Origin: Torreya grandis | Lineage: Eukaryota > Streptophyta > Pinopsida > Cupressales > Taxaceae | Length of the DNA stretch: 64,000 nucleotides | Assembly (NCBI GenBank): GCA_037957365.1 | Contig: JARHVA010003184.1 | Coordinates: 456,501-520,500, forward strand | Direction: 5' to 3' | Shown: positions 22,981 to 35,781 of the stretch, in pieces | Layout of the letters: each line of letters starts with the position of its first letter | Position numbering within the stretch: position 1 is the stretch's first letter | Notes under the pieces: generated by a model | What the model was told of the DNA's origin: nothing | Seen by the model: the letters and a program-made list of their open reading frames with translations, nothing else | Database searches by the model: none | Position numbers and translations under genes: made by a program

Positions 22981-24764
22981 TACTGACCAACCTATCTATT
23001 CCTTATCCTCTCCACTTATTGAGGTAGCGGAGATACCGTATCCTCTTTTGGAGACCCAAACCAAGGAATCACCCTTTCTCCTCCTCCACTTATTAAGGTA
23101 TTGGAGCCGTCAACCCCTCCCTTGATTGACATTCTAGAACAAACAGCCATTTTACCTTTTCCCTTAACCATTGAGCAGCTTACTACCCCTTCAGAGAGCA
23201 TCCCTGAAGAGGAAGCCCCTATGTTTGCACTTCCCATAGAGGAATAACCCATTCAAACCTAACATCCTTTGATTAAGGAAAAGGATGAGGTTACCACCCC
23301 CATCTCAACCTATGGGCGTATCTTTTAGGTCCACTATCTAGGGAATAAGACCAGCCTACAAGCCATTCTATAGGTTAGTATATAAATTGGAATTTGTTTC
23401 CAACCCTGACATGGATCGAGCCACCTTCTATCAAAAATTAGGGCTACCTTATATTACCAAGAAAGAACCTTCAAACATAGCTTTAGCAGACTAATCCACC
23501 ACTCCTATTATCCAAACACCTATCTTACCAACCAAACTAATGGAAGCTTCTACCAACCCAACTATTCCTAAGCCATCTAAGGCACCTAAACCCTAAGCAA
23601 CCATATCTCCTTCTCCTACCAAACCAACCAAGAACCTTGGCACCTTCCCTACATAGAGTCTCAACCACCCATCTGTGATAGTGGAGCTTGCCTTATTGAA
23701 CCCAAAAACCAAGTGCCAACCCAAATTTACCAAGGGAGTAGAAACACCAAAATTCCAAAGGGCCAAACTCCTATCTCCCTCCACCTTTCCCTCTTTCTTG
23801 GGGCCTCAACCCTTTACTCTGATTAGAAACTTGATTGTCCCAACCAAGACCCAACCACTATTATTGGTTATACCAACACACTTGCTTTTAGACAAACCTA
23901 TTTTCACCAAACCATCAATAACCATGATACCTATCCTAAACACCCTACATCCACTTTCTCAACCACCACCTTGCCAAAATCAAAACCACCAACTAAATGC
24001 ACTACCTTACCCAAACCATCCATCACCAAACCAGCTCCCAAAAGGACTCCCACCTTACCAACCAAGACCAAAACCCCCAAACCTCTCCACTTTTATATGA
24101 GTATTACTCTACCATTTTACAAAGGTTATTGCAAGCTTCTTGCTTGACCTTACCCCCTATCAGGTCGTTCAACCCTCTCAGTTCAAAACCCATCTGGTAC
24201 AATGATCACCAAGTGTGTTCCTATCATAAGACACTAGGCCATGACATGAAGAACTATAAATCTCTTTAAACCATCATTCATTGGCTCTATGATGAGGAGG
24301 ATCTATTAACCAATGAACCTCCCATAAGCCCATTACCAACCCAATAACCAACAACCACTAGCCAAAACCCACCTATTCCTCCACTCTCACTTTAGAGTGA
24401 TGAAGAACTGAATGACTCTCCTACCCCAATTCCTCCCTCTATCCATACCATTCATGTGGTTACAAGATCACAACAAAAGGATAAAGGGAAGACCAAAGTG
24501 TCCATCCCATGGACATACCCATCTCCTACCTCCTAACCAAACCCTACCTAAACACCTTTAACTTCACCCAAACCCAAGGTATATATCTTAGGTGCCTCCC
24601 AGTCCAGCCCCTCTGAGTCCATCAGGAGAGTGGTGCTCAAACAACTTCACTAGACCCTAACAAAGATGAGCTTATATGAGTTGATTACCACTTCACTTCA
24701 TCATCACCAAGCAATGATAGAGGCATTAAAAATGATAGAGGCCTAACCTAAAGACCCTCAACCT
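22981..24764 (+). pseudogene. Element B gag-pol linker with a second, mutated CHHC knuckle
   Basis: This is Pro/Thr/Ser-rich low-complexity coding remnant (for example 23675-24100). At 24216-24257 a second knuckle-like motif reads CSYHKTLGHDMKNY, with the last Cys changed to Tyr. Both knuckles are preceded by a similar WYN(K/D) block and followed by similar LK(S/T)(V/I)(V/I) text, so this looks like an internal duplication. No catalytic domain is visible here. Confidence 0.55.
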
Positions 24765-25260
24765 TTGACAACCTTTATCGATGCTCTCCAAATTTCTAAC
24801 CTTAGTACCTTAAAGGATTCAGAAATACCTTCTATCCATATAGATGACCTAGATCCCCCTCTTTTTATTACTACTTACATCAACCAAACCCACATTCAAT
24901 GGGTCATGATTGATGGAGAATCTAGTATTAACATTATCTCCTCCCATGCCTACAAACAACTGAACCTTCCAAACAACATCATGTCCAAAACCTCAGTTAT
25001 CTTCTGATCCTTTAATGATACCATGACCACTACCCTAGGAACAGTTGTCCTTTATATCTGTGTAGGAGCCCACACTCTCCCCAAACTTTTCTATGTAGTG
25101 AAAGGTGAATTCTAATACAATGTTTTATTAGGACAACCTTCGATCTGATCCATGAGTTGCATCCCCTCTACCCTACATCATTGCATTAAATTTAATCATG
25201 AAGGCCAGGACATCACCATCCAAGTTGACCCAATTCCTTTCTCATCATGCAACATGACCT
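24765..25260 (+). pseudogene. Element B aspartic protease, decayed
   Basis: The retropepsin motif reads VMIDGESSINIIS, with the catalytic Asp codon at 24912-24914, and the second conserved block reads NVLLGQPS near 25120. This is the protease that would cut the Gag-Pol polyprotein. Stops follow at 25005 and later. Confidence 0.7.
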
Positions 25261-26329
25261 ATTGACCCAATGATGTCCTCCTACATCCATCTAGCACACC
25301 CAACTTAACCAAAGAAAAGACCTCCAACAAAAAAGAGGAAGGTACTCCTCCTTATATCAATGAGGCATCAACTAGCTCATCCATCCCCTCTGATCAGATC
25401 CCCACCTTAGACCCTTTGGAATCAACATTCCACCACCTTTCACTAGGGGAATATTGCCTCTTTGCCCTTGACACTCTTCCTACTCCCCAAGAGTATGGGA
25501 AACTCGACCACCAACCAGGGTATGACCCTAATGTCAGAACCATTATTCCATTTGGACCTTCACATTGTCAAACCTATTTCATTTATAGAGGATTTGATAA
25601 GCCCCTTATCACTTCCACCACCTCCCCTTTGCCTCAACCATTCACCTCCCACTTCTCTTACCTAGACAACCCAAGTTTTGCAAAAACATACCTCCACAGG
25701 TGTGCTTGGAATGGATTTATTCTTGGATGATATCAGCATGGCCCACATGAGTTAGTCTCTATATTGACTAGGAAACCTCATGAGAAACATGGTTTTGGTT
25801 TCATCCTACATAATAAGGAGCAAACCAAACTGCCAACCACCACCATTGTTGAGGAAGACATACCTTCCTCACCAAACTCTCCTCTACTTGCATGTAAGGA
25901 TGATGACATCATCCAACATAATTTTTTTTTTCAACATGATCAGCCTATGACCCTTGACCTATTAGAAGGAGGGGGCAACCATGACCATCCCTTTGACCCA
26001 TCTCAAGATGATAGGAGATGACTCCCTTACCATTAACATTGTTTAGTGCCAAGATGATGATTCTATTCTCACCTATTTAGGTGCCCTAGATTCTTCGATC
26101 CACAAATACCCCTCTCCTAAGACTTTGACTATGTTGAAAAAAATCCACTATGGATATCAACTTGGGCTCCTATAAAAACCCCCACATTATCAAGATCAAC
26201 CAATCACTAAATACTAATTCAGGATTTCCCCTCTTTCCTCCAAGACCATAGCATAACATTCACTTAGTCTTATAGCGACATCCTTGGAATTGACCCCGTC
26301 ATTATTACCCATAACATAGTCACCCACCA

Positions 26330-27000
26330 TAATTCTAAGCCTATTAAGCAAAAACTTTGATGCATGCACCCTCACATAACCCTTCTCATTAAAAAAGAGC
26401 TTTAACATCTTCTATCTATCAACTTCATTAAACCCATTGATTATCCCCAATGGGTCTCAAATTTCCGACCTATCACCAAAGCCACAAGGGGACTACACAT
26501 TTATGTGGACTTTTGTGACCTCAATCTCACTTGTAGGATGACTTTTCTCTACCAAGCATTGACTAGCTAGTTAATCTTATAATTGGCCATGAGATGTTAT
26601 CTCTCATGGATGGATTCTTGGGTTACAATTAGATCTTAATTACCCTCAAAGATTAGCATAAGACTGCCTTTACCACCCCATGGGGTACCTTTTTCTATAG
26701 ATTCATGCCTTTCGGGCTCAAGAATGCCAGTACAACTTACCAACGTGTCATGACTTACATCTTCCATGACCTTATCCATAATATTGTAGAGGACTATATG
26801 GACAACCTTCTCAAAAAATCCAAACTACAAAAATATCATTTGGCCATTCTCAAGATCATCTTTGAGCAGCTTATCCATTACCATGTCTGCCTAAACCCCA
26901 ATAAGTGCATTTTTGGGGTTTTGTCAATGAAGCTTAGGGGTTTTATTATCTCCCTTCATGAAATTAAAGTTGATCCCACCAAGATAAAATAAATTCTCAA
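26330..27000 (+). pseudogene. Element B reverse transcriptase, decayed
   Basis: Recognisable Ty3/gypsy RT blocks occur in order: KPIDYPQWVSN, DFCDLN, a damaged MDG..GYNQI block (26600-26650), then FMPFGLKNASTTYQRVM and EDYMDNLLKKS. The catalytic YxDD box reads YMDN (26795-26806), so the second Asp is lost, and frameshifts occur near 26490-26700. The stretch 26214-26408 on the minus strand is only a shadow frame. Confidence 0.85.
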
Positions 27001-27119
27001 CATGCTTCCTCTCATCAACCTTAAGTAACTCCATAGTTTACAGGGGAAGCATCAATCCATTCATCGCTTCATCCCCCAACATTCAAACTGATGCCAACCC
27101 TTTCACCACTTTCTAAAGA

Positions 27120-27570
27120 AGGATGTATCTTTTAATTAGAATAACAACTGCCAAAATTCCTTTGATTCACTCAAAAAGTACCTTTTGTCTCCACCTATCC
27201 TCACCCCTCCCAAGGATGACCAGCCTTTCTACCTTTATATCTCTGCCACTGACCACTTCCTAGCGGCAATGCTTGCTCATCATGATGAACAACACAGAGA
27301 GCAAGTTTTTTACTACATTAGTCACATGTTTATAGAGTATGAGACTTGGTATACCCATACTAAGAATCTTTGCTTAGCTTTAGTCTTTGTGGCCACCAAA
27401 CTTTACCACTACCTACTTAACCACAAAACCTATGTCATAACCAATACCAACCCACTCAAGTACATGCACTCCAAGCCATACCAAAACTGATGTATAGACA
27501 AGTGGCTCATGATTTTAGAAGAGTTTGACCTTGATTTCCTTTAGCAAAAGTCAATTAAAGGGAAAGTCAT
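27120..27570 (+). pseudogene. Element B RNase H (RT-linked), decayed
   Basis: The reading LTPPKDDQPFYLYISATDHF, followed by a block ending QVFYYISHMF, is the usual RNase H that follows gypsy RT. It ends with the KSIKGKVITD..LTKAP connection that precedes the second RNase H in Tat elements. Stops occur at 27488 and 27541. Confidence 0.75.
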
Positions 27571-27580
27571 TACCGACTAA

Positions 27581-27943
27581 TTGACTAAAGCACCATTAGC
27601 AAAAAATCAACCTCCTCCTCTTGAATTCCCCAATGAGTCCATCATGACCCTCTCTAAGGTGAACTTCACCTATCAAGTGACCATGTTCTTTGATAGGTCA
27701 AAATGTCAACATGGTAGGGGAGCTGGTATCATCCTTATCCCTTTTCATAATGAACCTCTTATTTTGTCTTTCAAGCCTGAATTTGAATGCACCAAAAATA
27801 TGGCTGAGTACAAAGCCCTAGTCATAGGCCTTCAAACTAACTTAGCTTTAGGAGTCAAAATAATCAACATCTTTAGTGACTCCCAACTTGTGTTCAATAA
27901 AATAAATGGATCTTACCAGTGTAAGAATGATGTTTTGCAATAG
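27581..27943 (+). pseudogene. Element B second (archaeal-type) RNase H
   Basis: MFFDRSKCQHGRGAGIILI, then NMAEYKALVIGLQ and IFSDSQLVFNKING, are the three motif blocks of the second RNase H (aRH) found in plant Tat elements. The D, E and D catalytic positions are present. The presence of this extra domain is the strongest evidence for Tat-lineage assignment. The frame is open over 120 codons. Confidence 0.85.
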
Positions 27944-28169
27944 TACAAACAACTAGTTATTGAATCTTAGCATCCTTTGAACACTACCAAATCCAATCAA
28001 CCCCATGATTTACTAATAAGTTTATTGATACCATGGCTTCTCTCACTTCTCAGATCCTATATGCACCCTCTGACTCTACGATATATGTCATTGTCCATAG
28101 ACTTACCCAAACTTCCTATGTCAAACTAGATTCTCCTACCATTTTCAAGGTGGAAGAGACCCAACCTGA

Positions 28170-29420
28170 CCTTTGTATCAGCATACCTTTGACTACCTTA
28201 ACCTTGCCATCATTCTTTCTAGATTTTCTAAGAATGCTCGAAGAGAATTTATCCAGAGTACCTCATATTACACCATTCTGGGAGGAATTCTTCACAAACA
28301 TGGCTTTGATGGTCTCCATTTTTATTGCCTACGTAGTCACAAAGCCTCTCACGCTATCAAAAAAATGCATCATGGTATTTGTGAGGGACACTTTAATGGC
28401 CTTATTGTATCTAAATTCATCCTTCACCTCAGCTATTACTAGCCTGCCTTTAACCAAGATTATTGTGATTATGTGAAAAAGTGTGTTAAATGCCAACAAC
28501 ACACCAACTTACACCATACGCCTAGCCATAGTCTTCATTTTTCTACTAATTTTCACCCCTTCTCACAATGGGGTCTAGACCTTATTGGTGAAATTATTCC
28601 CATTCCTCATAGCAACACCATTCTACCATTAATGCGATCAAATATTTTACCAAGTGGGTAGAGGTTATTCCTCTAATCTTGACCAAGGTGGAGAAGATTG
28701 TTAATTTTATCAACCATCACATCATCTATCATTTTGGTGTTCCTCATAAAGTTATCACTGATAATGGTAAGTCCTTTAATAACAAGCAAGTCCAAGGTCT
28801 ATGCAATGATTTTATAATTAAGTTTCTCCTTGCCCTCAAGTGAATGGATAGCCTGAACCCTCTAACAAAACTCTTGATAACATGCTAACTAAAATAGTTG
28901 GAAAATCTGGTTAAGATTGCAATTTGTACATCCCCTTCATCTTATGGGCATATCACACTAGAAATAAAACCCCAATAGGTGCTACATTTTTTTCTCTTAT
29001 GTTTGGAATAGAGACCATCTTGCCTCTCAAAGTCTAGATACCCTCTATTTGCATATCTTTACAAGATCTCATTACTAAGGATGATTATTGTCAGCATCAT
29101 TTAGCTTAACTTGAGATACTTGATGAGCATCATTTAACATCCCTTACCCACCTTCATGTATACCAAGAGTACATCAAGCACACCTATAATAAACACCTTA
29201 AAGTGTGATAATTCAACATCGGATACCTCATCCTAAAGGAAAATCAACATGTCACCAATATGGAGAAAAGTAAGCAGGGTAAGTTTGATTTAAGTTGGCT
29301 TAGACCCTATATTATAACCCACAAGTATAGATTAGGAGATTATCAATTGTCTTCTCTAGAAGGCAACCCAAAACCTGAGCCACTCAATGCTTCGTATCTA
29401 CATCCATTCTTTTATTAAGA
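28170..29420 (+). pseudogene. Element B integrase, decayed
   Basis: The zinc-binding HHCC region has HHGICEGHF and CVKCQQHTN (about 28360-28510). The catalytic triad can be placed: Asp in WGLDLIGEI (28578-28580), Asp in ITDNG (28760-28762) and Glu just after a TAG at 28849-28851 that replaces an expected Gln. The C-terminal block (GKFDLSWLRPYII, then NASYLHPFF) at 29275-29415 ends the polyprotein. Frames change several times, so it is not functional. Confidence 0.8.
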
Positions 29421-31085
29421 AGGACCAAGTTCACCATTTGTTTTAACTTAGGCTCATCCCTCGCTTTCAACCACATTCATCTCCCTATTTTAGGGGCAAC
29501 TAATTAAAATTGAATCATGTAATTATTTATCATAGGCATAGCCTAATCATGAATAATGGGTACCACAACTCTACCCATAGCATGATTCTCATGGTACTTT
29601 TGCCCCTTTATTGGGATGGATTTCTATGGTCATTGTCACCTAAACCTCTTTACACCTAATCGACCTCTTGTGTTTTTAGTTTTGCCTTCATAAAGGTGAA
29701 CCCTTAAGCTTATATAATCAAGTCTATGTTAAGCAAAATCAAACAAGCAAAAAGCAAAATCCAAACCAATACCAATCATGGTTCATTTTTAGCATTCACA
29801 GACTGCTCCCTTGAAGGACAACTACATAAGCATACAAAAATTGCATAAATATAAGGTATAATGCTCCCTTGAAGGATAGCTATCACAGATACTTGAACAA
29901 AGCAAATAAACTTAGACCACTCCTTCGAAAGATGACTGAGTAAGCATTTATCAAAATCATAGAAATTTCTTGGAAGCTTCTCGCATCGATCAACTTCCCA
30001 TATATAGCAATAAAACAAATGACCCATTTTTAAAATCACAACAAAATCAAACTAAATTTAAAAGGCACAATCGACTCTCACACAGTAAAATAAGGTGTAG
30101 ACCACAATCAGTTTTCAAAAGATGACTTCTTGCATTGATAAGTCTATACTTTGTATGATATAGACTTGTTTATACTAACTCTTTGGACACCTATATAAGA
30201 GGCATGCTAGTCTCATACAAGGGTTCCATTTTCATCCATCTCCCCTTTTTTCATTATAAGAAAGGGATTTTGAGCTTACATAGCATTATGTGGTCAAGAC
30301 ACCTTTTTAACCAACTAACAAATGTTACTGTGAAGCATTAAAATGGATTATGGTCACTAAGCCACTCCAACTTCACATTTTTCTAGTCCTTGTCAAAGAA
30401 GAAGTACCATGCCCTCTTCTTATCATGTTGTGACTAGTTGATATTCTTATTATGATGTTTGTCTCTTGATTATATTCTTTGTTCCCCCATCTAGTGTTGT
30501 TAGGTAGCTTACCTCATGTGTTTTACATTAAGTAAGATAACAACAACCATAATCATAACAAGGATATCCATATGTGTCATAAGCAACATAATAATCATAA
30601 TCACAACCATAATAAGCATAATAAAACCATAACATCTATGAGCAACAAAACAATCAACCATTTTCCACCACATGTATAAATCTAAATAATAAAATCCAAA
30701 TACTCACTAACATTTAGCATGTCATAAGCAAATAGCAAACATACCCATAAATCAAAGCCATCGCATGCCTAGCTAGGTAAGTCTACATCAATGTCTAACA
30801 TCTATAACATAAGCATAATCCATAAGTAAGATAACATCACATCATGAGCATTAATCATCAACATAAATCATACACCATGAGCATAAGCAATGAACATTTA
30901 TCAAATATATATTCATCTCATGAGTCAAATAGCATAATAATGTGTACAAACAGATAGACATGTCTCTCAAAATGTACATCTCACTGCATCAACTCGTAGG
31001 CAATAATCTAAATCATATATAAACAATATATAGTATGTCATAGGTAGGCCCTAGGGCACCACTGTATCCTAGTTTACCACTAGGT
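29421..31085. other. Element B 3' non-coding region with CATAA-rich low complexity
   Basis: No domain is seen. From about 30535 to 30960 the sequence is dominated by irregular CATAA/CATAAGC repeats. The minus frame at 29776-30039 shows no recognisable domain. Long 3' regions between integrase and LTR are usual in Tat elements. Confidence 0.5.
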
Positions 31086-31089
31086 TTTG

Positions 31090-32690
31090 GTGCCTATCCA
31101 CTTATAGTACCTATTTCTCCACCTACAGATGCTTCCCACTACCCTAGTGTTGCCACATTGGCACTACCTATCAAGCTTGCTCTACCCCAATAGGGCTCCT
31201 CAGGGCATCGATTCAAAACTATGGCCTCATAATACCATAGCTCCTCCACTATAGTTAGGTATCATGCCATGGGGATGGTACCTGATGGTCCTATCATGAC
31301 CGTGGCTCCTCCTCCTCTTTGCCTTAGGGAGTCCCTCTCTTGTGTAACTAAGGCTAGTAAATCCCTCACCTGGTCCTTATCACCTATGAGAGTACTAACC
31401 TGACCTTGTAAGGTAGTAATCTAGCCCTGTAAGGTGGCTACTTATCACTATAATGCTATGACTTGTACTTATGCAATGGCTAACACCACTCTTACCTGTC
31501 CATCAGGACCAACCCCCTGTGCCCATGCCCTCTGGCCCCCTCTCCCAGTTGGGTTTACATCCATAGGCCCCCAACCTCTATCATCCCCACCAATATCTAC
31601 CACCATATATAATGCCTGGTACCACACCATGTACCCATCTATAAATTTGGCATCATCTATCTACGTCTTGGTTGATAGCTCCTCATGGTCTAGTAAAGTT
31701 GGCATGGGATGTGGCTTTGGCAATTAAATATGTGTCCTCATGCCTGTACCTCAAAAATGCACTTGGAATACCCTGTACCAGGCCAAACTAATTGTGTACC
31801 CTATCAAAAGGGATAAGTTCTACCTCCCCATCCCTTCTACCAAATACCCATTTATAACTCTATAGGGAAAATGTTTGCCTCCTATAGCTAGGCTACACTA
31901 GAAACTAAACATAAGGTCTCCAAGTGATATCTCTGATCACCAGTACATCCAGTGCACCCTTAAACCAATCAACATCATGCATACCTCCCCTTGCACTGAA
32001 ATTGGTGAAGTCACCTCTCTACCACATGAACCCAACTAAGAACTCAAGTTGTGTGTATCCTACCCATAGTAATCCCACTGGCCTTAGCACCCAAATGTGC
32101 TCATAGGCCCAGTAATGTAGAACCAAGCCAACACTTATACTATACCTCCTATGGGCATTGAACCCCCATAGCTCCATATATATCTTAACCAATAAAATAG
32201 GTACCCAGTCAAATACAATATGCCCTAGTAGCAACTCCACTAGCACCCTAGTAAAAAATATAAGAATCGCTCAATGATCTAGTTGAGAAGAGCAAAGCAA
32301 GAAATGGTCATCTTAAGCATCATTAAAAGTCCCTTCTCGCCTAGATCCCTCATATACAATGCATTTTAGTAAAACCCCATAGCAATACATCAAACCCAAT
32401 CACTATCATCCCTATACAAAAGCTCAATGTGCTCATCCTACTCCTCTTACTCTATGTGATAGATCAAATCACCCTAAAGTAATAGTCATGTGATCATATG
32501 AACATCCTTGAGCAAGATCATCATCTTTTTGGTCGATAGTAAGAAGGTATTCATAGTAGGATCCCATCTCACGATGAGCACTATGATCATAAAGGCATCT
32601 TGAGGTAAATGTTGATAGTGCCTCATCGCCCCCAACCTAACTTCCTCCATGTGGGTCGAGTCAACTAGGGTCATCCCCTGGTAGATCTTT
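31090..32690 (-). pseudogene. Element B antisense ORF, PMD (plant mobile domain)-like, decayed
   Basis: On the minus strand, 32674-32486 reads with PMD features: an RWDPTMNTFLLS block followed by an ILLKDVHMIT block, corresponding to the (E/V)RWRPETHTF and T(L/I)xDV blocks of the plant mobile domain. Downstream (32246-32019) a VGLVLHYW..YEHIWV-like stretch continues it. Near 31320-31450 a heptad-rich reading (TTLQGQVSTLIGDKDQ and LLALVTQERDSLRQ) looks like a coiled coil. Antisense ORFs between integrase and 3' LTR are known in Tat elements, and the domain is shared with plant transposase-like proteins. Several stops interrupt it. The plus-strand frame at 31434-31727 is its shadow. Confidence 0.6.
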
Positions 32691-32982
32691 GAGAAAATGA
32701 TTGATACTTAGTAATGCATCTGTATCTATTCCCTAACCTATACTAAGTCAAAAACATAGCTTAGTCACCTACACCATAATTGCCTACCAATGCCTACCCT
32801 ACTATACCTTACCCTTTTAATAACCAACCTATTTCTCTACCCTTCCTACCCATCTACCCAATACCCCTCAAAATTTAACCTTTAAAACTACAAGGTCACC
32901 CTATACTTATCAATTAAACATCTACTTGGCCTTAGCTTTTTAAACACTTTCCAACCCTATTTTTTTCCCTAGTCCACCACTA

Positions 32983-33650
32983 ATGGTCATGGTGACCATC
33001 AATGGTCAAGTGCCTTTTTTCTCAAGAGGTTGACCGTCAATGATCACTATGGGCATTCCATGAGTGGAACCCCCAAAACCTACCCTACCTTAAAAAACCA
33101 CCCAAAATGCAAACTAAAATTCTTGCTTTGTTACCCTAATGTGTGCACCCACCTTATTTTACCTACCCACCTAATTAATTTCCCCATTCATCTATAAATT
33201 TACCCAAATTACCCAAAACTCTAAGGCATCATAATTCAAAACCAAACCTACCCTCTAATCCCAATGTAATTGCTAAATTTAACCTAAGCTAGAAAATTAA
33301 GGGCACCCCCTACCTCATTTTGTGATCACCACCAAGGAGTCAACCATAGGCTTGCTCATCTTCATCCATGCCCCCATGCTCCCTGCATCCTAACTGGTCC
33401 CCTAAGTCCTCTCTCCACCTCAACTAATAGTCAACCTCCACTCAGTAGTCACCATCAACAAAAAATTTTGCCCAAAATTACTAGTACCATAGCTCCAAGT
33501 CAACAATATGCCAAAGGTTACAATGAGTTAAAACTAATTCTAATTTCACTTTTTACCCCATAGACTTTTAGGGTTTGCACCCTGACCATCGATAGTCAGG
33601 GTGACTATTGATGGTCGCCCTTAATCACCTTGACCGTTAACATTTAGGAT
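32983..33650. repeat. Two further clusters of ATCGAT-type palindromic motifs
   Basis: Motifs related to GACCATCGATGGTCA recur at 32983-33060 and 33575-33650, outside the LTRs but inside element B's 3' region. The intervening DNA shows no gene. Confidence 0.6.
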
Positions 33651-34367
33651 GCTCACCCTTTTTACTTTCACCTCTAAGTAACCCCTTTTTAGCTACACCA
33701 AATCATTTACCCACCCAAGGAGACCACCTTTTCCACCCACCTTGACCACCTTGTCATTGGTTCATTGTGAACCCATTAGAGTGCATTTTACGATGATTTT
33801 TACCTGGTCTTTTGACTATAACAATAACATTGCCATGTTAACCCTTTTTACACTTGTGCCACCTTGTGCTTACTAGACTCACTTGTGTCTTCTTGGGAGA
33901 ACTTCCTACCTTGAATACCCATAACATTTGACCAATTTATGTTTTCACTAGGAGTACTTCCTACCTCAGATACCCACCAAAACACCAACCCTATCTAGGA
34001 GACTTGATAAGAATAACCTGATAAGCTATGCCTAACATTATGGCTCAGTTACCCTATAACCAATCCTTCTAGATCTGACCTTTATTTTTACCAACTATGG
34101 CAACCAAGTCAATACACAATCTTGCTTATAACACTTTTTATCGCACTTTGTGTGATTATTTTCACTTTAATGACCAACCCATCATCCACCCTAATGACAT
34201 TCACATTCATCATCACCTTCACACACCTTATCAAACCCGTACTTAATTTTGTTTTACCTCATCAACTCCCAGTTTGAGGGGGAACACCTCCTCCCATACT
34301 CAGGGCAATCAGACCTTCAAGTAGCAATCCATTTTTGTTTTGTAGTTTGTTGATTCAAAGTCGCATA

Positions 34368-34383
34368 ATAAAAAGGGGTAAAA
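34368..34383 (+). promoter_or_regulatory. Element B polypurine tract
   Basis: AATAAAAAGGGGTAAAA-type purine-rich DNA abuts the 3' LTR start at 34384. This is the normal plus-strand primer site, in contrast to elements A and D. Confidence 0.65.
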
Positions 34384-35714
34384 TATAGACACTATAAATT
34401 TGCACACTATGATTCTAAATGTCAAAATTCCCTTAGACCCCCTTTGAACTAATCTGACCCTTTGACTGTTAACCAAGCCTAACCTGTGGTCAGTTTGACC
34501 AAACTAACTTAGCTAGCCTTTTACCGACTTTGACCCTTCACCCTCAATCATCGATGATCAAAGTGCACCTTCTTACACACCAACAGACAAGTCACCTCAC
34601 CTTTCTTTTCTAAAAATAGCTTATCTTAATCCACATACAATCCATTACATGAGCAAATTATAATTAGAAGTCCCAGCTAATGTCTTATTATAACTCTCTT
34701 GCCTTGCCTATAAGAAGAGGGAAGCAAGAAGGTGAAATCCATCGATAATTATTATCAAGAGCTTATGCATCTAGAGCTCTTTTGTTGCAAGTCAATCATC
34801 ATTGGTAATCTATCGATTCAATCATCATGTCAAAAACCCAACTTGCCACTGCAGCTCTAGCAAAGTGCCAAGTATCATTACTCTATCAAAATCATGTTAG
34901 ACTCTACCAACAAGTCAACCACCTTAAGCATCCACCTGATCAGTCTTTTGTAAGATAAGTATTTATTTATTAGTATCTAATTACTTTATTTTCCTTTCGC
35001 ACTCTACCTATCACTAACCCATCTCTTGAAAATCCACCTTGTGATCCTGTCAACTAACTATTTTTTCCAACCTAGACCTACACATAGTAACCATCAATGG
35101 TTGTCCCAACTATCGATGGTATACCCAACTATCAATGATTATCTTGACCATTGACAGTCACCTTAACCACTGATAGTCACCCAACCATCGATGGTCACTA
35201 TGGTAACAAACAATAAAAAGTTATTTCCACCTACCCACCCAAAGTTAAATCTAGCTTTCTATGTTTGTGTTTGACAGACCCCTACCTAATTTTTTGAAAT
35301 AAACCCGATACATTTAGCATAATTATTCATTTACTTATCACTATATTAGTCATTTCTAGTCCTTTTCTTTAATCAAGTATTTCTTGTGTTCAATTTAAGT
35401 ATCTTTGATTATTAATGCAAGTACTTTATCATTTTCTTTATGAACTTAATTGTTTAAAATATGTGGATTGACAACCCCTGAGGAAGTTGTTACTTTTGGA
35501 ATCTAGCTAACGCTAGGCAATCTACACAGCTATCTATCTAACCAACCATTTGGTTTAGTGATGTCTTATTTCAGGTCATCCTCCCAAGCTAAAGAGGAGT
35601 TCTTCACAATCATCTGATTCAATGTGCACATAATCAAATACGTTTTTCAACCATGACTGTATTTAGTTTTTTCTTTTCTCTTTCTCAAAATATAAGCTAA
35701 AAATAAATGAAACA
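34384..35714 (+). repeat. Element B 3' LTR
   Basis: This 1331-bp copy of 8703-10076 starts TATAGACAC and ends in ACA. It includes the TATA candidate (34709-34717) and the palindrome cluster 35088-35200 with ACCATCGATGGT at 35184-35195. CTATC at 35715-35719 is the right target duplication. Confidence 0.85.
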
Positions 35715-35719
35715 CTATC

Positions 35720-35781
35720 AAGGTAGAGAAAAAACATGCAAATTTATAGGATTTTGTTGAATACTTTATCAAGACTTGAAG
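35720..35781 (+). repeat. Element D 5' LTR, second segment
   Basis: This 62-bp piece, between elements B and C, matches 57436-57497 of the intact 3' LTR (AAGGTAGAGAAA..CATGCAA). It ends with TGAAG, the left target duplication of element C. Confidence 0.8.

Larger units (their letters stand above)
8703..35714 (+). mobile_element. Element B: Tat-type Ty3/gypsy retrotransposon, decayed
   Basis: LTRs lie at 8703-10076 and 34384-35714 and the target duplication is CTATC. The 27-kb span includes nested A (11602-20494) and probable solo LTR E (20537-21598); without them B is about 17 kb. Reading order is LTR, PBS, gag, protease, RT, RNase H, a second archaeal-type RNase H, integrase, a long 3' region with an antisense ORF, polypurine tract, LTR. 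Two RNase H domains plus an extra ORF after integrase are hallmarks of the plant Tat lineage (Ogre, Retand and Grande groups). Every domain carries stops or frameshifts and the RT catalytic box is damaged, so B is dead. Both LTRs begin TA instead of TG, consistent with G-to-A decay. Confidence 0.88.

Noticed and set aside
30535..30960. CRISPR-like or satellite array
   Set aside because: CATAA-type repeats are irregular in length and spacing, with no conserved unit or unique spacers; simple low complexity explains them.
31434..31727. 97-codon plus-strand frame in element B
   Set aside because: It is the complement of the antisense ORF's coiled-coil region and shows no domain on the plus strand.
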